From Kiritimatiellia bacterium (GTDB lineage: Bacteria > Verrucomicrobiota > Kiritimatiellia > RFP12 > JAAYLN01): a DNA stretch of 64,000 nt. Below the pieces are notes generated by a model. It saw nothing but the letters and a program-made list of their open reading frames with translations, did no database searches and had not been told where the DNA came from. The DNA is taken from positions 1-64,000 of the forward strand of contig JAGCUY010000140.1 in the NCBI GenBank assembly GCA_017962605.1. Direction: 5' to 3'. Both the position numbers and the translations under genes were made by a program. Below are positions 49,897 through 58,550 of the stretch, in pieces (the first letter of the stretch is position 1; every line of letters begins with the position of its first letter).

Positions 49897-52800
49897 TGTC
49901 GGATTCCTTTGCTGCGGAAACTACAGCCGTAAACTCCGGCCCATCAGTTGCTTCTGGTTCCGGTGCCGCGAGCAGGTCGCCCTGCTTTGCGGTGATGTCC
50001 TGCGTGTAGTGATAGAGATGGACGTTGAAGTTTTCGTCCTTGACGACGAAGAGCGACGTGGTGCGCGGCAGCTCCTTCTTGACGCCGTCCTGGTCCGGCG
50101 AGGCCACAAAGAGCTGTAGTCCGAGGTCGTTCGCGAACGAGAGGAGCTGGTCACGCCGTGCAGCGTCGATGCCGTAGAAGGCCTCGTCGAAGAGAAGCGG
50201 CTGAAGCCGGAGAGCCTGGTTCCCGGTTCGCCCCTGGTAGAGGAACGCCGCGACGGTGAGGATGAGAAGGTAGTTGGGCACCGCCTGTTCGCCCCCTGAC
50301 CCCACCGCCTTCACGGAGCGGTCGATGATCTTCCCCTCGTTGTCTCGCGTCACCATCTTCAGCTGGAACTCATACCACTGGCGGTAGTCGAACATGGCGG
50401 GGATTTCCCCCGGCGGCGCGTTGAGAATCGCGTCCTTGTGCGCCTCGACGAAATCGGATATCTCCTCGCCATCCTCCCCCGCCCCGTATGCGCTGAATTT
50501 CCTGATGAGCGCAAGCAGCGACTCGTATTCGGCGACGGGCTTCAATCCAAACGAATACCTGTTGGAACCGAAGAACCGGTCCTTCAGCATCCTGTTGACC
50601 CTTACTGAGAGCTGCGTGAGCCGCTGGTCGTCCTCGTAGAGCTTGCGCAAGACTTCTGAAACGAATATGTCGCGGAAGAGCCGCTGCGTCCGTTCTGTGA
50701 TCACTCCCTTTTGCGCCTCGTACTGCGCCGCTTCATTCGCGAGGACATCGTCGATGGCCTCGCCGCGCTGATCGACGAGCGAACACGCCGCCGCGTCGAA
50801 CTGGAAGGCATAGTCGAATCCCACGGGTTCGCGGATGTCGCGCCCAAGCGTGGTCTCGGCTTCCGTCTCCTTGCGTTTCAGCTCCTCGACGAATTCCGCC
50901 AACGCCACCTTCGACGCCCCCGCCTCTCCCAGTCTTTCACCGGCAAGCGCGTCAACGCCCGGCAGCATCTTCGCCGCGGCCGCGCGATTCGCCTCGGCCA
51001 TGCGCTGGCGCTCCCGCGAAGCGGCGATTCCCTCATTGAGATTTACGACGCGCTGCCCCTTGGCGCCGATGTCTTGGTTAGCAGATGAGATCCTCCTTTC
51101 CAAATCGCTAATGCGGTTCTCCACGGACTTAATCCGCTTCTCGAGCGCCGCGCTCACGCCTTCCACGGCCATCCTCAGACGTACGGACTCAAATTGTCCT
51201 TTCGTTCGCTCAAGTCTTCCATGCGCCTCTTCCGATGCGGTCGCCGCGTTTGCCGCGCCATCCTCGCGGTAGACTTGCTCTTGGCGGGCGCGGCGGACGC
51301 CCTCCCGCGCCTCCAGCCACCATGTCCGCACCTCGTCCACGGCGTTTGAAATGTCGCGGACGCGGCCGAGCGCCGATTCCGCCTCGCGCACGCGCCCTGC
51401 CGCCGCATCGCGCGCCTTTTCGGCTTCGGACAACTCCTCGCGTTTCGCGCGAATGCGACGTGACTGTTCCTCGCGACGCTGCTTCGCGCCCAGCAGACGC
51501 GGCTTCATGCGGGCAAGCGGCTGCTCGCGGCCGCGGAAGGCAAGGACTTTTGTCTCCACCTCGTCAAGAATGCGCAATCCCCCCCGCGCCGACAACGCGG
51601 CCTTGAGCGCCAGCACGGCATCGGCGTCGGATTCCGCGACGTCCACGTAGCGCGCAACCCAATCCGTGTCGGACGGGACGGAGAAGTCGTCCCTCCTCAC
51701 GAAAATCGACTGTTCGCGATGGTTGCGGAAGAACTCCAGCCTCACGGCGTCCGCTTCGTCCTCCGCCACAAGCCAGGTGCCTAGAAGCACGTCGCCCACG
51801 ACTTGCTCGAAGGCGGCGATCTCCGCGGCCCGCAGGTCGGCGCGCGGCTCGACGTGGAGATAAAGCGGCGTAGCCTTGAAAAGTCGCTCCTGGACTGCGA
51901 TGCGCGCCTCGGCAAAGCCGGGGACGTCCGGTTCCGGTTCGGGCTGCGCCTCAATTGCCGCCAGATCCTTCCCGATCCGCGACACATCACCGTCGGCCCG
52001 GTCAGCGTCGCGCCTGCACTCCGCCAGCGTCCCCGCTGCTTTGTCGCGGGCTTCGGCAAGTTCGTCGCGGACGGAATCCAGGTCCGGCGCCGCCTCTTCC
52101 GGCGTCTCCGCCTTTGCCGCGGCGTCTAGCGCGGAGACGAGCGGCATGACGGAGACGGGAAGCCCCATGCCGATCCTGTGAAGCTTGACCGCGCGCTCCG
52201 AGGCCGCCTCCGCAAGCGCTCCGCGAGACTCTGCCACGCGCTCCGCCGCCTCCTGCGCCGCTTCGGACGCCTTGCGGCGCTCCGCGTCCTTGGCCCGGCT
52301 TTCACCTTCTAGCGCCGCGACCTCCTGGGCCAACTGCTTTTCGCGCTGCAACAGGCCGGACGAGTCCTTCGCCTTCAAATCCTGAAGTTCCGCATGGGCG
52401 GCGTCGCGTCCGCGTTTGAGCGTGGCGAGCTCGCCGTTCGCGACCTCTATTTCGGCCGACACCTTCTCGCGTTCGGTTTCAAGGGCCCGCTCCTTGGCGA
52501 CGGCATCGGCGAATTCCATGTCCGCCTGTCGCCAGGCCGCGCAGACGAGATTCTCCTTCGTCCGAAAGAGCGCGTCGCGTCCGCGCTTGAGCTTGCGGAG
52601 GAATTCGAGCCGCGTCTCAATGCGGTCGAGAAGTTCGCGGCTTTCGTCGATGGAGCGCAGACCATCAACAAGCCCCGTGAAAGTCTCGCTGTTAGGCTCT
52701 TCGAGAAGCTGTCGGAAAAGCACGTCGAGATTCCCCGCCTTCGATGCGATTTCGCGGTAGGCCTTGCCAGTCGCGAGAATGCGGCATACATTGCGATAGG

Positions 52801-53383
52801 TCTCCGCATCGTCGAAGAAACGCTCCGCAACGGCGGTGGCGTACTGTCCTATCTTCGAAAAGTAGCGTCCGCCCGGAAGCGCCTTCATGTTCTTGGCGAA
52901 CTCGTCGCGGAATGCTGCGCGGGAACGGCCGCAATCCTCGATGGTCAGCGGCAGGTCGGCCACAGGCGCGTCCGCCATGCCACCCCAGCTGTCGTACGCG
53001 ACGTCCATGCCCGTCGCGGAGAGGCCCACGCAGATCGACACCGTCCTGTCTGATGCTGGCAACGACAGTTCTAGGGCGGCGTACGTCATGCCGCCGTCCC
53101 TGTTGAGCGGACCGCCCGCCTCGACATTGTACCGCATCACGACGCCCTGCACCTTGCGTCCGCCGACATTCTTCGCTCCCGCTACGCGAGCAGCCGCATT
53201 GAACTCAATCTCGCCGGCGGAAAGGACATAGTGGATTGCGTCGAGAATCGTCGTCTTGCCCGACCCGTTGTCGCCAAGCAGGAACAGGTGCCCGCCGCCA
53301 GGAATTTCAATCGTGGTCGTCCCGAGGTTGTGGAAGTTCACCACCCTAACGGCTGTAATCTTGTACGTCTCGCGAGGTTTCAT
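49886..53383 (-). CDS. jetC: Wadjet SMC-like ATPase JetC
   Basis: 1165 aa from the ATG at 53383, which overlaps the jetB stop as ATGA; the 24 codons further upstream are shadow. Walker A GDNGSGKTT lies at 37-45 after VRVVNFHNLGTTTIEIPGGG. The middle (~260-990) is long coiled coil broken by a hinge-like region (~540-640, LRILDEVETKVLAF nearby). The C-terminal head has the ABC signature GSGGEQAVPNYLLI and Walker B LQPLLFDEAFYGID. This is the layout of MukB/Rad50-like JetC, which extrudes DNA loops and senses small circular DNA. The ATPase residues look complete. Confidence 0.9.
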   Translation of the reverse strand: MKPRETYKITAVRVVNFHNLGTTTIEIPGGGHLFLLGDNGSGKTTILDAIHYVLSAGEIEFNAAARVAGAKNVGGRKVQGVVMRYNVEAGGPLNRDGGMTYAALELSLPASDRTVSICVGLSATGMDVAYDSWGGMADAPVADLPLTIEDCGRSRAAFRDEFAKNMKALPGGRYFSKIGQYATAVAERFFDDAETYRNVCRILATGKAYREIASKAGNLDVLFRQLLEEPNSETFTGLVDGLRSIDESRELLDRIETRLEFLRKLKRGRDALFRTKENLVCAAWRQADMEFADAVAKERALETEREKVSAEIEVANGELATLKRGRDAAHAELQDLKAKDSSGLLQREKQLAQEVAALEGESRAKDAERRKASEAAQEAAERVAESRGALAEAASERAVKLHRIGMGLPVSVMPLVSALDAAAKAETPEEAAPDLDSVRDELAEARDKAAGTLAECRRDADRADGDVSRIGKDLAAIEAQPEPEPDVPGFAEARIAVQERLFKATPLYLHVEPRADLRAAEIAAFEQVVGDVLLGTWLVAEDEADAVRLEFFRNHREQSIFVRRDDFSVPSDTDWVARYVDVAESDADAVLALKAALSARGGLRILDEVETKVLAFRGREQPLARMKPRLLGAKQRREEQSRRIRAKREELSEAEKARDAAAGRVREAESALGRVRDISNAVDEVRTWWLEAREGVRRARQEQVYREDGAANAATASEEAHGRLERTKGQFESVRLRMAVEGVSAALEKRIKSVENRISDLERRISSANQDIGAKGQRVVNLNEGIAASRERQRMAEANRAAAAKMLPGVDALAGERLGEAGASKVALAEFVEELKRKETEAETTLGRDIREPVGFDYAFQFDAAACSLVDQRGEAIDDVLANEAAQYEAQKGVITERTQRLFRDIFVSEVLRKLYEDDQRLTQLSVRVNRMLKDRFFGSNRYSFGLKPVAEYESLLALIRKFSAYGAGEDGEEISDFVEAHKDAILNAPPGEIPAMFDYRQWYEFQLKMVTRDNEGKIIDRSVKAVGSGGEQAVPNYLLILTVAAFLYQGRTGNQALRLQPLLFDEAFYGIDAARRDQLLSFANDLGLQLFVASPDQDGVKKELPRTTSLFVVKDENFNVHLYHYTQDITAKQGDLLAAPEPEATDGPEFTAVVSAAKESDNEI

Positions 53384-54036
53384 TGCGCCGCCTCCGTCTT
53401 GACGACTGGCTGTGCGAGGCGTTCGCCTTTGTACAGCCAAAGTGCGGGAAGGCATTCGTATATCGTGTCGCCGGATTCGCCATCGTCGTCGCCGCGCGGA
53501 ATCTCGCGAAGGAAACGGTACTTGAGCAGCGACGGCATAATCGTGCGGATGGTTTTACGCACCTGTTCGTCAGTGTAGTAGTCCATTTTCTGTGGAAAGA
53601 CTTCGCAAAACCTGACACAAGCGAACTTGAGAAACGATCCGAAGCGGAAGCGAAGGTTGTCTGGCTCGTCCGTTGAAACAGCCTGCTCCTGCAGCTCCCG
53701 CTCGAAGAACTCAAGCAACAGGAGAAAAGCGACGCATTCGTCACGCTTCGTGAAGTTGAACATGTCGCGGTTCACCTCCGTGACCTTTTCGTTGTACCAG
53801 GCGGGCTTGTACAGGCGGGCGCACTTGGGGTCGACGAGCAGTTCCCAACCGTAGAACTTCTGGAAGAAGGCGGCGAACGCGCGCTTGTACTTCGACAGGA
53901 ACAGGAAGAGCGAAATGTCGTCATCGCGGTAAAAGTACGGCGCCTCAAGAAGGATGTTTAGAATCTTCTGAACCTTCTGCTCGTTCTGCCCGCTTTCGGA
54001 CATGATCTCCTCTAGCCTTGTCTCCTTCACGCTCAT
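53380..54036 (-). CDS. jetB: Wadjet KITE subunit JetB (DUF4194-like)
   Basis: 218 aa. JetB is the small winged-helix (KITE/MukE-like) protein that bridges the JetA kleisin and the JetC heads. The sequence LLEAPYFYRDDDISLFLFLSK, FFQKFYGWELLVDPKCARLY and DECVAFLLLLEFFERELQEQ fits the DUF4194/MukE-like family in length and pattern, with YTDEQVRKTIRTIMPSLLKY forming a second winged helix. Both ends overlap neighbours as ATGA, the mark of equimolar complex subunits. An internal ATG 11 codons in is possible but lacks support. Confidence 0.85.
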   Translation of the reverse strand: MSVKETRLEEIMSESGQNEQKVQKILNILLEAPYFYRDDDISLFLFLSKYKRAFAAFFQKFYGWELLVDPKCARLYKPAWYNEKVTEVNRDMFNFTKRDECVAFLLLLEFFERELQEQAVSTDEPDNLRFRFGSFLKFACVRFCEVFPQKMDYYTDEQVRKTIRTIMPSLLKYRFLREIPRGDDDGESGDTIYECLPALWLYKGERLAQPVVKTEAAQ

Positions 54037-55613
54037 TTCAGGTCTCCTGTCTTCGTAAGTTCCAGCTCCTCGAACGAAAGGCGGCGGCCGTCGTGGCTAA
54101 GTTCAGCCGCCATGTCGGGCCGCACATTCCCGTTGACGCCGATTCGCGCTGCCCTCGCACCGCGTCCAAGAATCGCGCTGCGGGCAAGCTCCATGACTTT
54201 GCGGAAATCGCCGTCTTCCACGATGGTGCATGATGAGAGGCGGATTGTCTCGCCACGGCGCAATGGCTTAAGCCCGTGCGACACCAGCCAGGCGTCCAGA
54301 TCACGGAGACGCGCCTCGTCCATCGATGTCGCGCGCGGCGCACCAGGCGGCTCGATCCGTTCCTCGACCCAGGCCTTGACGCGCTCTGCGACGCCTCCCT
54401 TGGAGAGAACTGGCTGGGGCGGGCGTGACTTCTCGCCCGGGCGTATGTGCATGTCCCCGAACATCGACGCGTTCTGCAAAAGCGAGCGGAACCACGCGCT
54501 TGGAACCACATCTTCCGGAAGGGCGGCGAATTCGGAAAGGCGCGCGTCAATGTCCTCGATTCTGCGGTTGCGGCGCTCCAGCTCGCGAAGGCGCGCGCTG
54601 AGCTTTTTCCAGACGTTTCGCGCGGAATCCGAGACGCGGCGCATAAGCTCCTGCAGCTTGCCGTCCGTGCCGTAAAAGCGAAGAAGCGCCTCGACGACGT
54701 CGCGCGGCGCAGGAATGCGTCCGCTCACGATGTGGCGCATCCTGCCGGTTTCGTCGCGGAACACGGCCTCGCAACGGACCAGGCGTTCGAGCAGTCGCGG
54801 GGCGCGCAGTTTCTCGATTTCCGGCACGATCTCCTGGCGCAGGCGGCCTATGCGGTTCATGAAACGGTCCCGGAAGAGAGTCAGTTCGGCGATGATCTCG
54901 CGGGCCTCGTCGATGTCATAGGCATCGCGGGCAAAATCGTCCAACCGTTTATCTAGCTTCTGGAGACTTGCCGCCACCTCATCCGTCAAGTCGTCAGCAC
55001 GCTGGACGCCGTACATAGCGTCGCGCGCGAGATCCGAATCGGGCACCTCCGACTTTACACGATTGAGGGTCCGCTGTATCTCTCCAAGGGCGGATTTGAG
55101 CGCGCCAAGAAGGTTGTCCGTCGCCGCGACTCGCGGATTGATATCCTCCTCACGGCGGGCGCGCAACCACTCGATGAGCGAAACCGCGTCATCGCAGACG
55201 CGAAATCGGAACTTCTGACGGCGGTTGTCGCGATAGCCTCTCACTCGCATCTTCTCAATGCGCCGTTCCACAAGCTTCCAGTCTTCCAGCTGCTTTAGGT
55301 CCGCATTGAACTCGTCGACCTGGCGCTGAAAGGGCGATTCACCAAGAACGGCGTCACGCAGATCCTCGAAGAGCGGCTCGAATTCATGCCCCGCACGGAA
55401 GTCGGCCAGCGCGGAGAGGATGGCGACGTGGAAAAGGGCGTTGTCACTCGTCAGGACATTGCCGACGGCAAGGGCGCGGCCAGCAATCAACCCCGCCGCG
55501 CACTCCTGCGCTTCCGAACGCACACGAACCGGTTCGGTGGCAGACTCAGCCAGCGAGAAAAGGTCCTTGCGCTCTGCGGCGCAGTGTTTGGGATCCATGC
55601 CCACAAAGGTCAT
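54033..55613 (-). CDS. jetA: Wadjet kleisin subunit JetA
   Basis: 526 aa from the ATG at 55613 (MTFVGMDPKH); the second Met five codons on is also possible, and longer starts run into the preceding gene. JetA is the MukF-like kleisin closing the SMC ring. The N-terminal ~150 residues hold winged-helix-like sequence (VLTSDNALFHVAILSALADF, LKQLEDWKLVERRI). The middle is helical (SLQKLDKRLDDFARDAYDID, ELTLFRDRFMNRIGRLRQE). The C-terminal winged helix ends RRLSFEELELTKTGDLK. Which Wadjet type it belongs to cannot be fixed by eye. It starts 8 bases after the flavin-reductase stop, so the operon may share the promoter at 56250. Confidence 0.82.
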   Translation of the reverse strand: MTFVGMDPKHCAAERKDLFSLAESATEPVRVRSEAQECAAGLIAGRALAVGNVLTSDNALFHVAILSALADFRAGHEFEPLFEDLRDAVLGESPFQRQVDEFNADLKQLEDWKLVERRIEKMRVRGYRDNRRQKFRFRVCDDAVSLIEWLRARREEDINPRVAATDNLLGALKSALGEIQRTLNRVKSEVPDSDLARDAMYGVQRADDLTDEVAASLQKLDKRLDDFARDAYDIDEAREIIAELTLFRDRFMNRIGRLRQEIVPEIEKLRAPRLLERLVRCEAVFRDETGRMRHIVSGRIPAPRDVVEALLRFYGTDGKLQELMRRVSDSARNVWKKLSARLRELERRNRRIEDIDARLSEFAALPEDVVPSAWFRSLLQNASMFGDMHIRPGEKSRPPQPVLSKGGVAERVKAWVEERIEPPGAPRATSMDEARLRDLDAWLVSHGLKPLRRGETIRLSSCTIVEDGDFRKVMELARSAILGRGARAARIGVNGNVRPDMAAELSHDGRRLSFEELELTKTGDLK

Positions 55614-55621
55614 TGATACTT

Positions 55622-56179
55622 TCAGGCCAGTTGTTTCCCAACGGAGAATGCGTCTGCGACAACATCGCCCATGATGCGATAGACATGAGCGCATGTGTCG
55701 AAGCAGATTGGTTTCATCTTCGCGGCGTCAGGCTTGCCATCCGTCAGCGCCGACTCCTCGACCGCACAGTTGACGATCTTCCCGACAACATTGCAGTTCT
55801 CCTCGTTCATTGAGACGAGTTCGCATTCAAGGACAAGCGGCAGTTCGTTGACGACAGGCGCATTGACGAATTCGCTCTTCGTAACGGTAAGCCCGCTCTT
55901 CGCCACCTTGTCAGATGTTTTGTTGCCGCTGACGATACCGAGATAGTCGCAGGCCGCAACCTTGTCCGCTGTGCCGAAGGCGACGGTGAACGCCTTGCGC
56001 GCGGCGATGTTCGCCCAGGTCTTGTGCGAGGTGTCGATGCAGATCGTAATCTCGTCCTCTAGCGTAATTCCACCCCACGCGGCGTTCATCACGTCGGGCG
56101 TTCCATCCTCCCCGTAAGTGCCGATCATCAACACCGGCATCGGGAATATCCAGTTTTTCTTCCCTAGGTTCTTCTTCAT
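55622..56179 (-). CDS. Flavin reductase-like FMN-binding protein
   Basis: 185 aa. The FMN split-barrel is shown by FPMPVLMIGTYGEDGTPDVMNAAWGG at the N-terminus (shortened here: PVLMIGTYGEDGTPDVMNAA), ICIDTSHKTWANI, AFTVAFGTADKVAACDYLG and FVNAPVVNELPLVLECELV. Proteins of this family in anaerobes reduce flavin or are flavoredoxins passing electrons; the partner is unknown. It lies directly ahead of jetA on the same strand with an 8-base gap. No such gene belongs to known Wadjet operons, so co-transcription is probably incidental. An extended -10 box at 56250 leaves a ~65-base leader that contains a short GTG-started frame. Confidence 0.88.
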   Translation of the reverse strand: MKKNLGKKNWIFPMPVLMIGTYGEDGTPDVMNAAWGGITLEDEITICIDTSHKTWANIAARKAFTVAFGTADKVAACDYLGIVSGNKTSDKVAKSGLTVTKSEFVNAPVVNELPLVLECELVSMNEENCNVVGKIVNCAVEESALTDGKPDAAKMKPICFDTCAHVYRIMGDVVADAFSVGKQLA

Positions 56180-56249
56180 TGTTTGTTATCCATTCCTTGC
56201 ATGGTCACACACGGTGTAGGCGCGAGGGACCCTCACATCCACACTTGCA

Positions 56250-56258
56250 ATTATACCA
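56250..56258 (-). promoter_or_regulatory. Extended -10 promoter for the flavin reductase (and perhaps jetABCD)
   Basis: Minus-strand CTGGTATAAT, about 70 bases before the ATG at 56179. A GTG seven bases after the box opens an 18-codon frame ending 9 bases before that ATG. Confidence 0.5.
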
Positions 56259-56335
56259 GATTCCATTGGCGGGAGGGAACATCAAAGTTGGTGTCACGAT
56301 ACGGCTCGTTCGCCAGCGTAAAGTGCCGCAATTTC

Positions 56336-57175
56336 TCATAAAACGGCTTGAAACCGAAGTACCTCTTCGGCCTGTTTGCGGCCGACTTCGTGCACGGCCT
56401 GCATGCGCCCCGGATCGTGGCAGACGCGCGATATGTCGAGCGGTGCGACGGGCGCGATCAGCAGCGCCGAGCCGTCGGCAACGCACGAGTCGATGTAGTT
56501 TAGCGTGTCGTTGTACCATTCATGCCGTGTCTTGAGCGCCTTGTAAACAGCAGGATAGCGGCGGAGAAACGGCTTTGCGAGGCGGTGTTTCCACGACGGG
56601 AACTTCCTGTAACCGCGCGGACGCGTCGTGATGACGACGTTGAAGTCGTAGCCGAGCGACTTGAAGTAGCGAAGAGGAATCCCGTCCGAGAGGCCGCCGT
56701 CGAGATACTCGCCCCCGTCGATTGCGACGGGGCGCGAGACGACCGGCATCGAGGCCGAGGCGCGTATCCACTCGAACGCCTCCGCGTCGGCCTTGTCGAG
56801 CCGCCTGTACACCGGCTTGCCCGTCGCGCAGTCCGTGGCCACGACATGGAACTCCATCGGATTCGCCGCATACGCCGCGGCGTCGAAGACGTCTAGCTCC
56901 ATCGGGAGCTTGCGGTAGCAGAAGTCGGCATTGAAAAGGTCGCCCGTCCTGAACAGCGACGACCACGAGCAGTAGCGGGGATCGCGCGCGAAGCGCTTGT
57001 TGTAGCGGATCACGCGCCCGACCTGTCCGCTCTTGTAGTTGCAGCCGAAGCAGGCGCCGGCCGAGACGCCGACGATTCCGTCGAACTTCACGCCGTGTTC
57101 CATGAAGACGTCCAGCACGCCGGCCGTAAACAACCCGCGCAATCCACCGCCTTCAAGTACCAGTCCGCGTCTCAC
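56336..57175 (-). CDS. Patatin-like phospholipase
   Basis: 279 aa with a GTG start at 57175 (GGAAGAAG upstream); no in-frame ATG lies nearby. The oxyanion motif is GLVLEGGGLRGLF near the N-terminus. The nucleophile elbow is GVSAG with S38, and the catalytic Asp is in EYLDGGLSDG (D159). ATDCATGKPVYRR and ASASMPVVSRPV are typical of the YjjU/RssA group of bacterial patatins. They hydrolyse acyl esters of phospholipids or lipid-like substrates in the cytoplasm; the true substrate is unknown. It is not overlapping its neighbours and probably has its own promoter. Confidence 0.92.
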   Translation of the reverse strand: MRRGLVLEGGGLRGLFTAGVLDVFMEHGVKFDGIVGVSAGACFGCNYKSGQVGRVIRYNKRFARDPRYCSWSSLFRTGDLFNADFCYRKLPMELDVFDAAAYAANPMEFHVVATDCATGKPVYRRLDKADAEAFEWIRASASMPVVSRPVAIDGGEYLDGGLSDGIPLRYFKSLGYDFNVVITTRPRGYRKFPSWKHRLAKPFLRRYPAVYKALKTRHEWYNDTLNYIDSCVADGSALLIAPVAPLDISRVCHDPGRMQAVHEVGRKQAEEVLRFQAVL

Positions 57176-57211
57176 GGCATTGCTTCTTCCTGTCGGTCCT
57201 GTTCCTTCGCA

Positions 57212-57544
57212 CTAGCGGACTGTCGGGATGACGGCGAAAAACGAAAGGTCCTCCGTGCCATCGTTGATGAGCGTGTGCTCGTGGCCCTCGGGGCAGAAGT
57301 GGCACTGGCCGGGGCCAAGGGGCTCGGGCGCGCCGTCGAGGAGGGCGGTGCCCCGTCCGGAGAGGACATAGATAGCCTCGCTCGTTCCCTCGTGGCGGTG
57401 CAGGCCGATGGACGCGCCTGGCGCTAGGCGGGCGCGCATGATGCGCGTGGAGCCATCCCAGAACATCCGGGTGGCGATCTCCTTTTCCCCGCCCTTGAAG
57501 TGGGGGATGACCTCTTCGGGGATGGTGGCGAAATCGAGTTTCAT
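57212..57544 (-). CDS. Small cupin-domain protein
   Basis: 110 aa from the ATG at 57544. A single cupin barrel: ARLAPGASIGLHRHEGTSEA supplies the first metal motif (HxH...E), and PGQCHFCPEGHEHTLINDG supplies the second. Single-domain cupins of this size bind a metal and often act as isomerases, dioxygenases or sugar sensors; the ligand cannot be inferred. The ATG is one base after the flavodoxin stop, so the two form an operon. A longer frame upstream is a shadow of the flavodoxin gene. Confidence 0.85.
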   Translation of the reverse strand: MKLDFATIPEEVIPHFKGGEKEIATRMFWDGSTRIMRARLAPGASIGLHRHEGTSEAIYVLSGRGTALLDGAPEPLGPGQCHFCPEGHEHTLINDGTEDLSFFAVIPTVR

Positions 57545-57545
57545 G

Positions 57546-58127
57546 CTAGAACCCCTTTGCCCATGCGGCGAGGTCGTCGGCGGAGACGGAGGCGCGGAAG
57601 CGGCGGCCCTCCTTGACTGCGGTCTTGGGCGCGAGCGCCTGGAGATTGGCGGAGGAGTCGCCCATGCCGCTGCCGCCGGATGTGGCGAAGGGCACGATGG
57701 TCTTCCCGGCGAGCGCGTCGGCGTTGGCCTCCACGAAGGTGTCGATGATGGATGGTTCTCGATACCACCAGATCGGGAAGCCGATGAAGACCGTCGCGTA
57801 GTCCGCGAGGTTCGGGATGGCGCACGCGATTGCGGGACGGCTTGCGCGGTCGGCCATCTCGACGCTGCTGCGGCTCTGCTTGTTGCGCCAGTCGAGGTCG
57901 GCTTCGGTGTATGGCTGCGCGGGGGCGATCTCGAAGAGGTCTGCGCCGATTGCGGCTGCGAGGCGTTCGGCGACGCCCTTCGTGGTTCCCGTGGCGGAGA
58001 AGTAGGCGACAAGCGCCTTATTAGTCGTGTTCATGGCGGTGGTTTCCTTGGTTGTGGTGGCGTCCTTCGCACAGCCGAGAATCGGCAGCGCGGCAAGGGC
58101 GGCGAGTAGAATAGGTGAAGGTTTCAT
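57546..58127 (-). CDS. Exported lipoprotein flavodoxin
   Basis: 193 aa from the ATG at 58127. The N-terminus MKPSPILLAALAALPILGCAK is a lipoprotein signal with lipobox ILGC, so the mature protein should sit on a membrane outside the cytoplasm. A flavodoxin domain follows after ~20 linker residues: VAYFSATGTTKGVAERLA (FMN phosphate loop), IFEIAP-like, VFIGFPIWWYREPSIIDTF and VPFATSGGSGMGDSSANL. This is the Flavodoxin_4-type domain common in gut anaerobes. A lipid-anchored flavodoxin suggests extracytoplasmic electron transfer. TATAAT lies 10 bases before the ATG. Confidence 0.88.
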   Translation of the reverse strand: MKPSPILLAALAALPILGCAKDATTTKETTAMNTTNKALVAYFSATGTTKGVAERLAAAIGADLFEIAPAQPYTEADLDWRNKQSRSSVEMADRASRPAIACAIPNLADYATVFIGFPIWWYREPSIIDTFVEANADALAGKTIVPFATSGGSGMGDSSANLQALAPKTAVKEGRRFRASVSADDLAAWAKGF

Positions 58128-58137
58128 AATAACAATC

Positions 58138-58143
58138 ATTATA
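58138..58143 (-). promoter_or_regulatory. -10 box (TATAAT) of the flavodoxin-cupin operon
   Basis: Minus-strand GAGTATAAT ending 10 bases before the ATG at 58127, again near-leaderless. No -35 is evident. Confidence 0.55.
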
Positions 58144-58262
58144 CTCTTTATGCAGACAAAAAGACAGAATTAGCTACTATGCCTTGTGTGCCCGCACCCA
58201 GGCGAGGAGGTCTTCGTATCCCACCCATGATGATTCGTCAATGTGCCAAATCACCATAGAAT

Positions 58263-58402
58263 TTCCGCACCGTAGTCTCACGATACTTCCGCACTGTGGT
58301 CTAATAATACTTCCGCACAATAGTCTCATGACTTTCCGCACCATAATCTCGCGACATTCCGCACCGTAGTCTCGCGACATTCCGCACCGTAGTCTCGTGG
58401 GA
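58263..58402. repeat. Six-unit 23-24-bp tandem repeat array
   Basis: Units start at 58263, 58287, 58311, 58334, 58357 and 58380. The consensus begins TTCCGCACCGTAGTCTCGCG and is followed by ACA. Units 4-6 are nearly identical; 1-3 are more diverged. There are no unique spacers, so it is not CRISPR. A 67-codon minus-strand frame through it merely translates the repeat. Confidence 0.85.
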
Positions 58403-58550
58403 AATAGAGCATCAGTAATCGTTGTGATTCTGATTTTTCCGCGTAAGTTTTCCGATTTCGTCGGTCCCGCGCGTCAAACTCGGTTCGCAATCCAGACGCC
58501 AAGGAGGATGTCGCGGCGGGAGGTCGTCTTCATTTGGCAACCAAAATGCC

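Noticed and set aside
58177-58380. 67-codon minus-strand ORF over the tandem array
   Set aside because: Most of it is a translation of the 23-bp repeat; only the last ~27 codons are unique. Not supported as a gene.
58263-58402. Possible CRISPR array
   Set aside because: Units follow one another directly with no unique spacers, and no cas gene is nearby.
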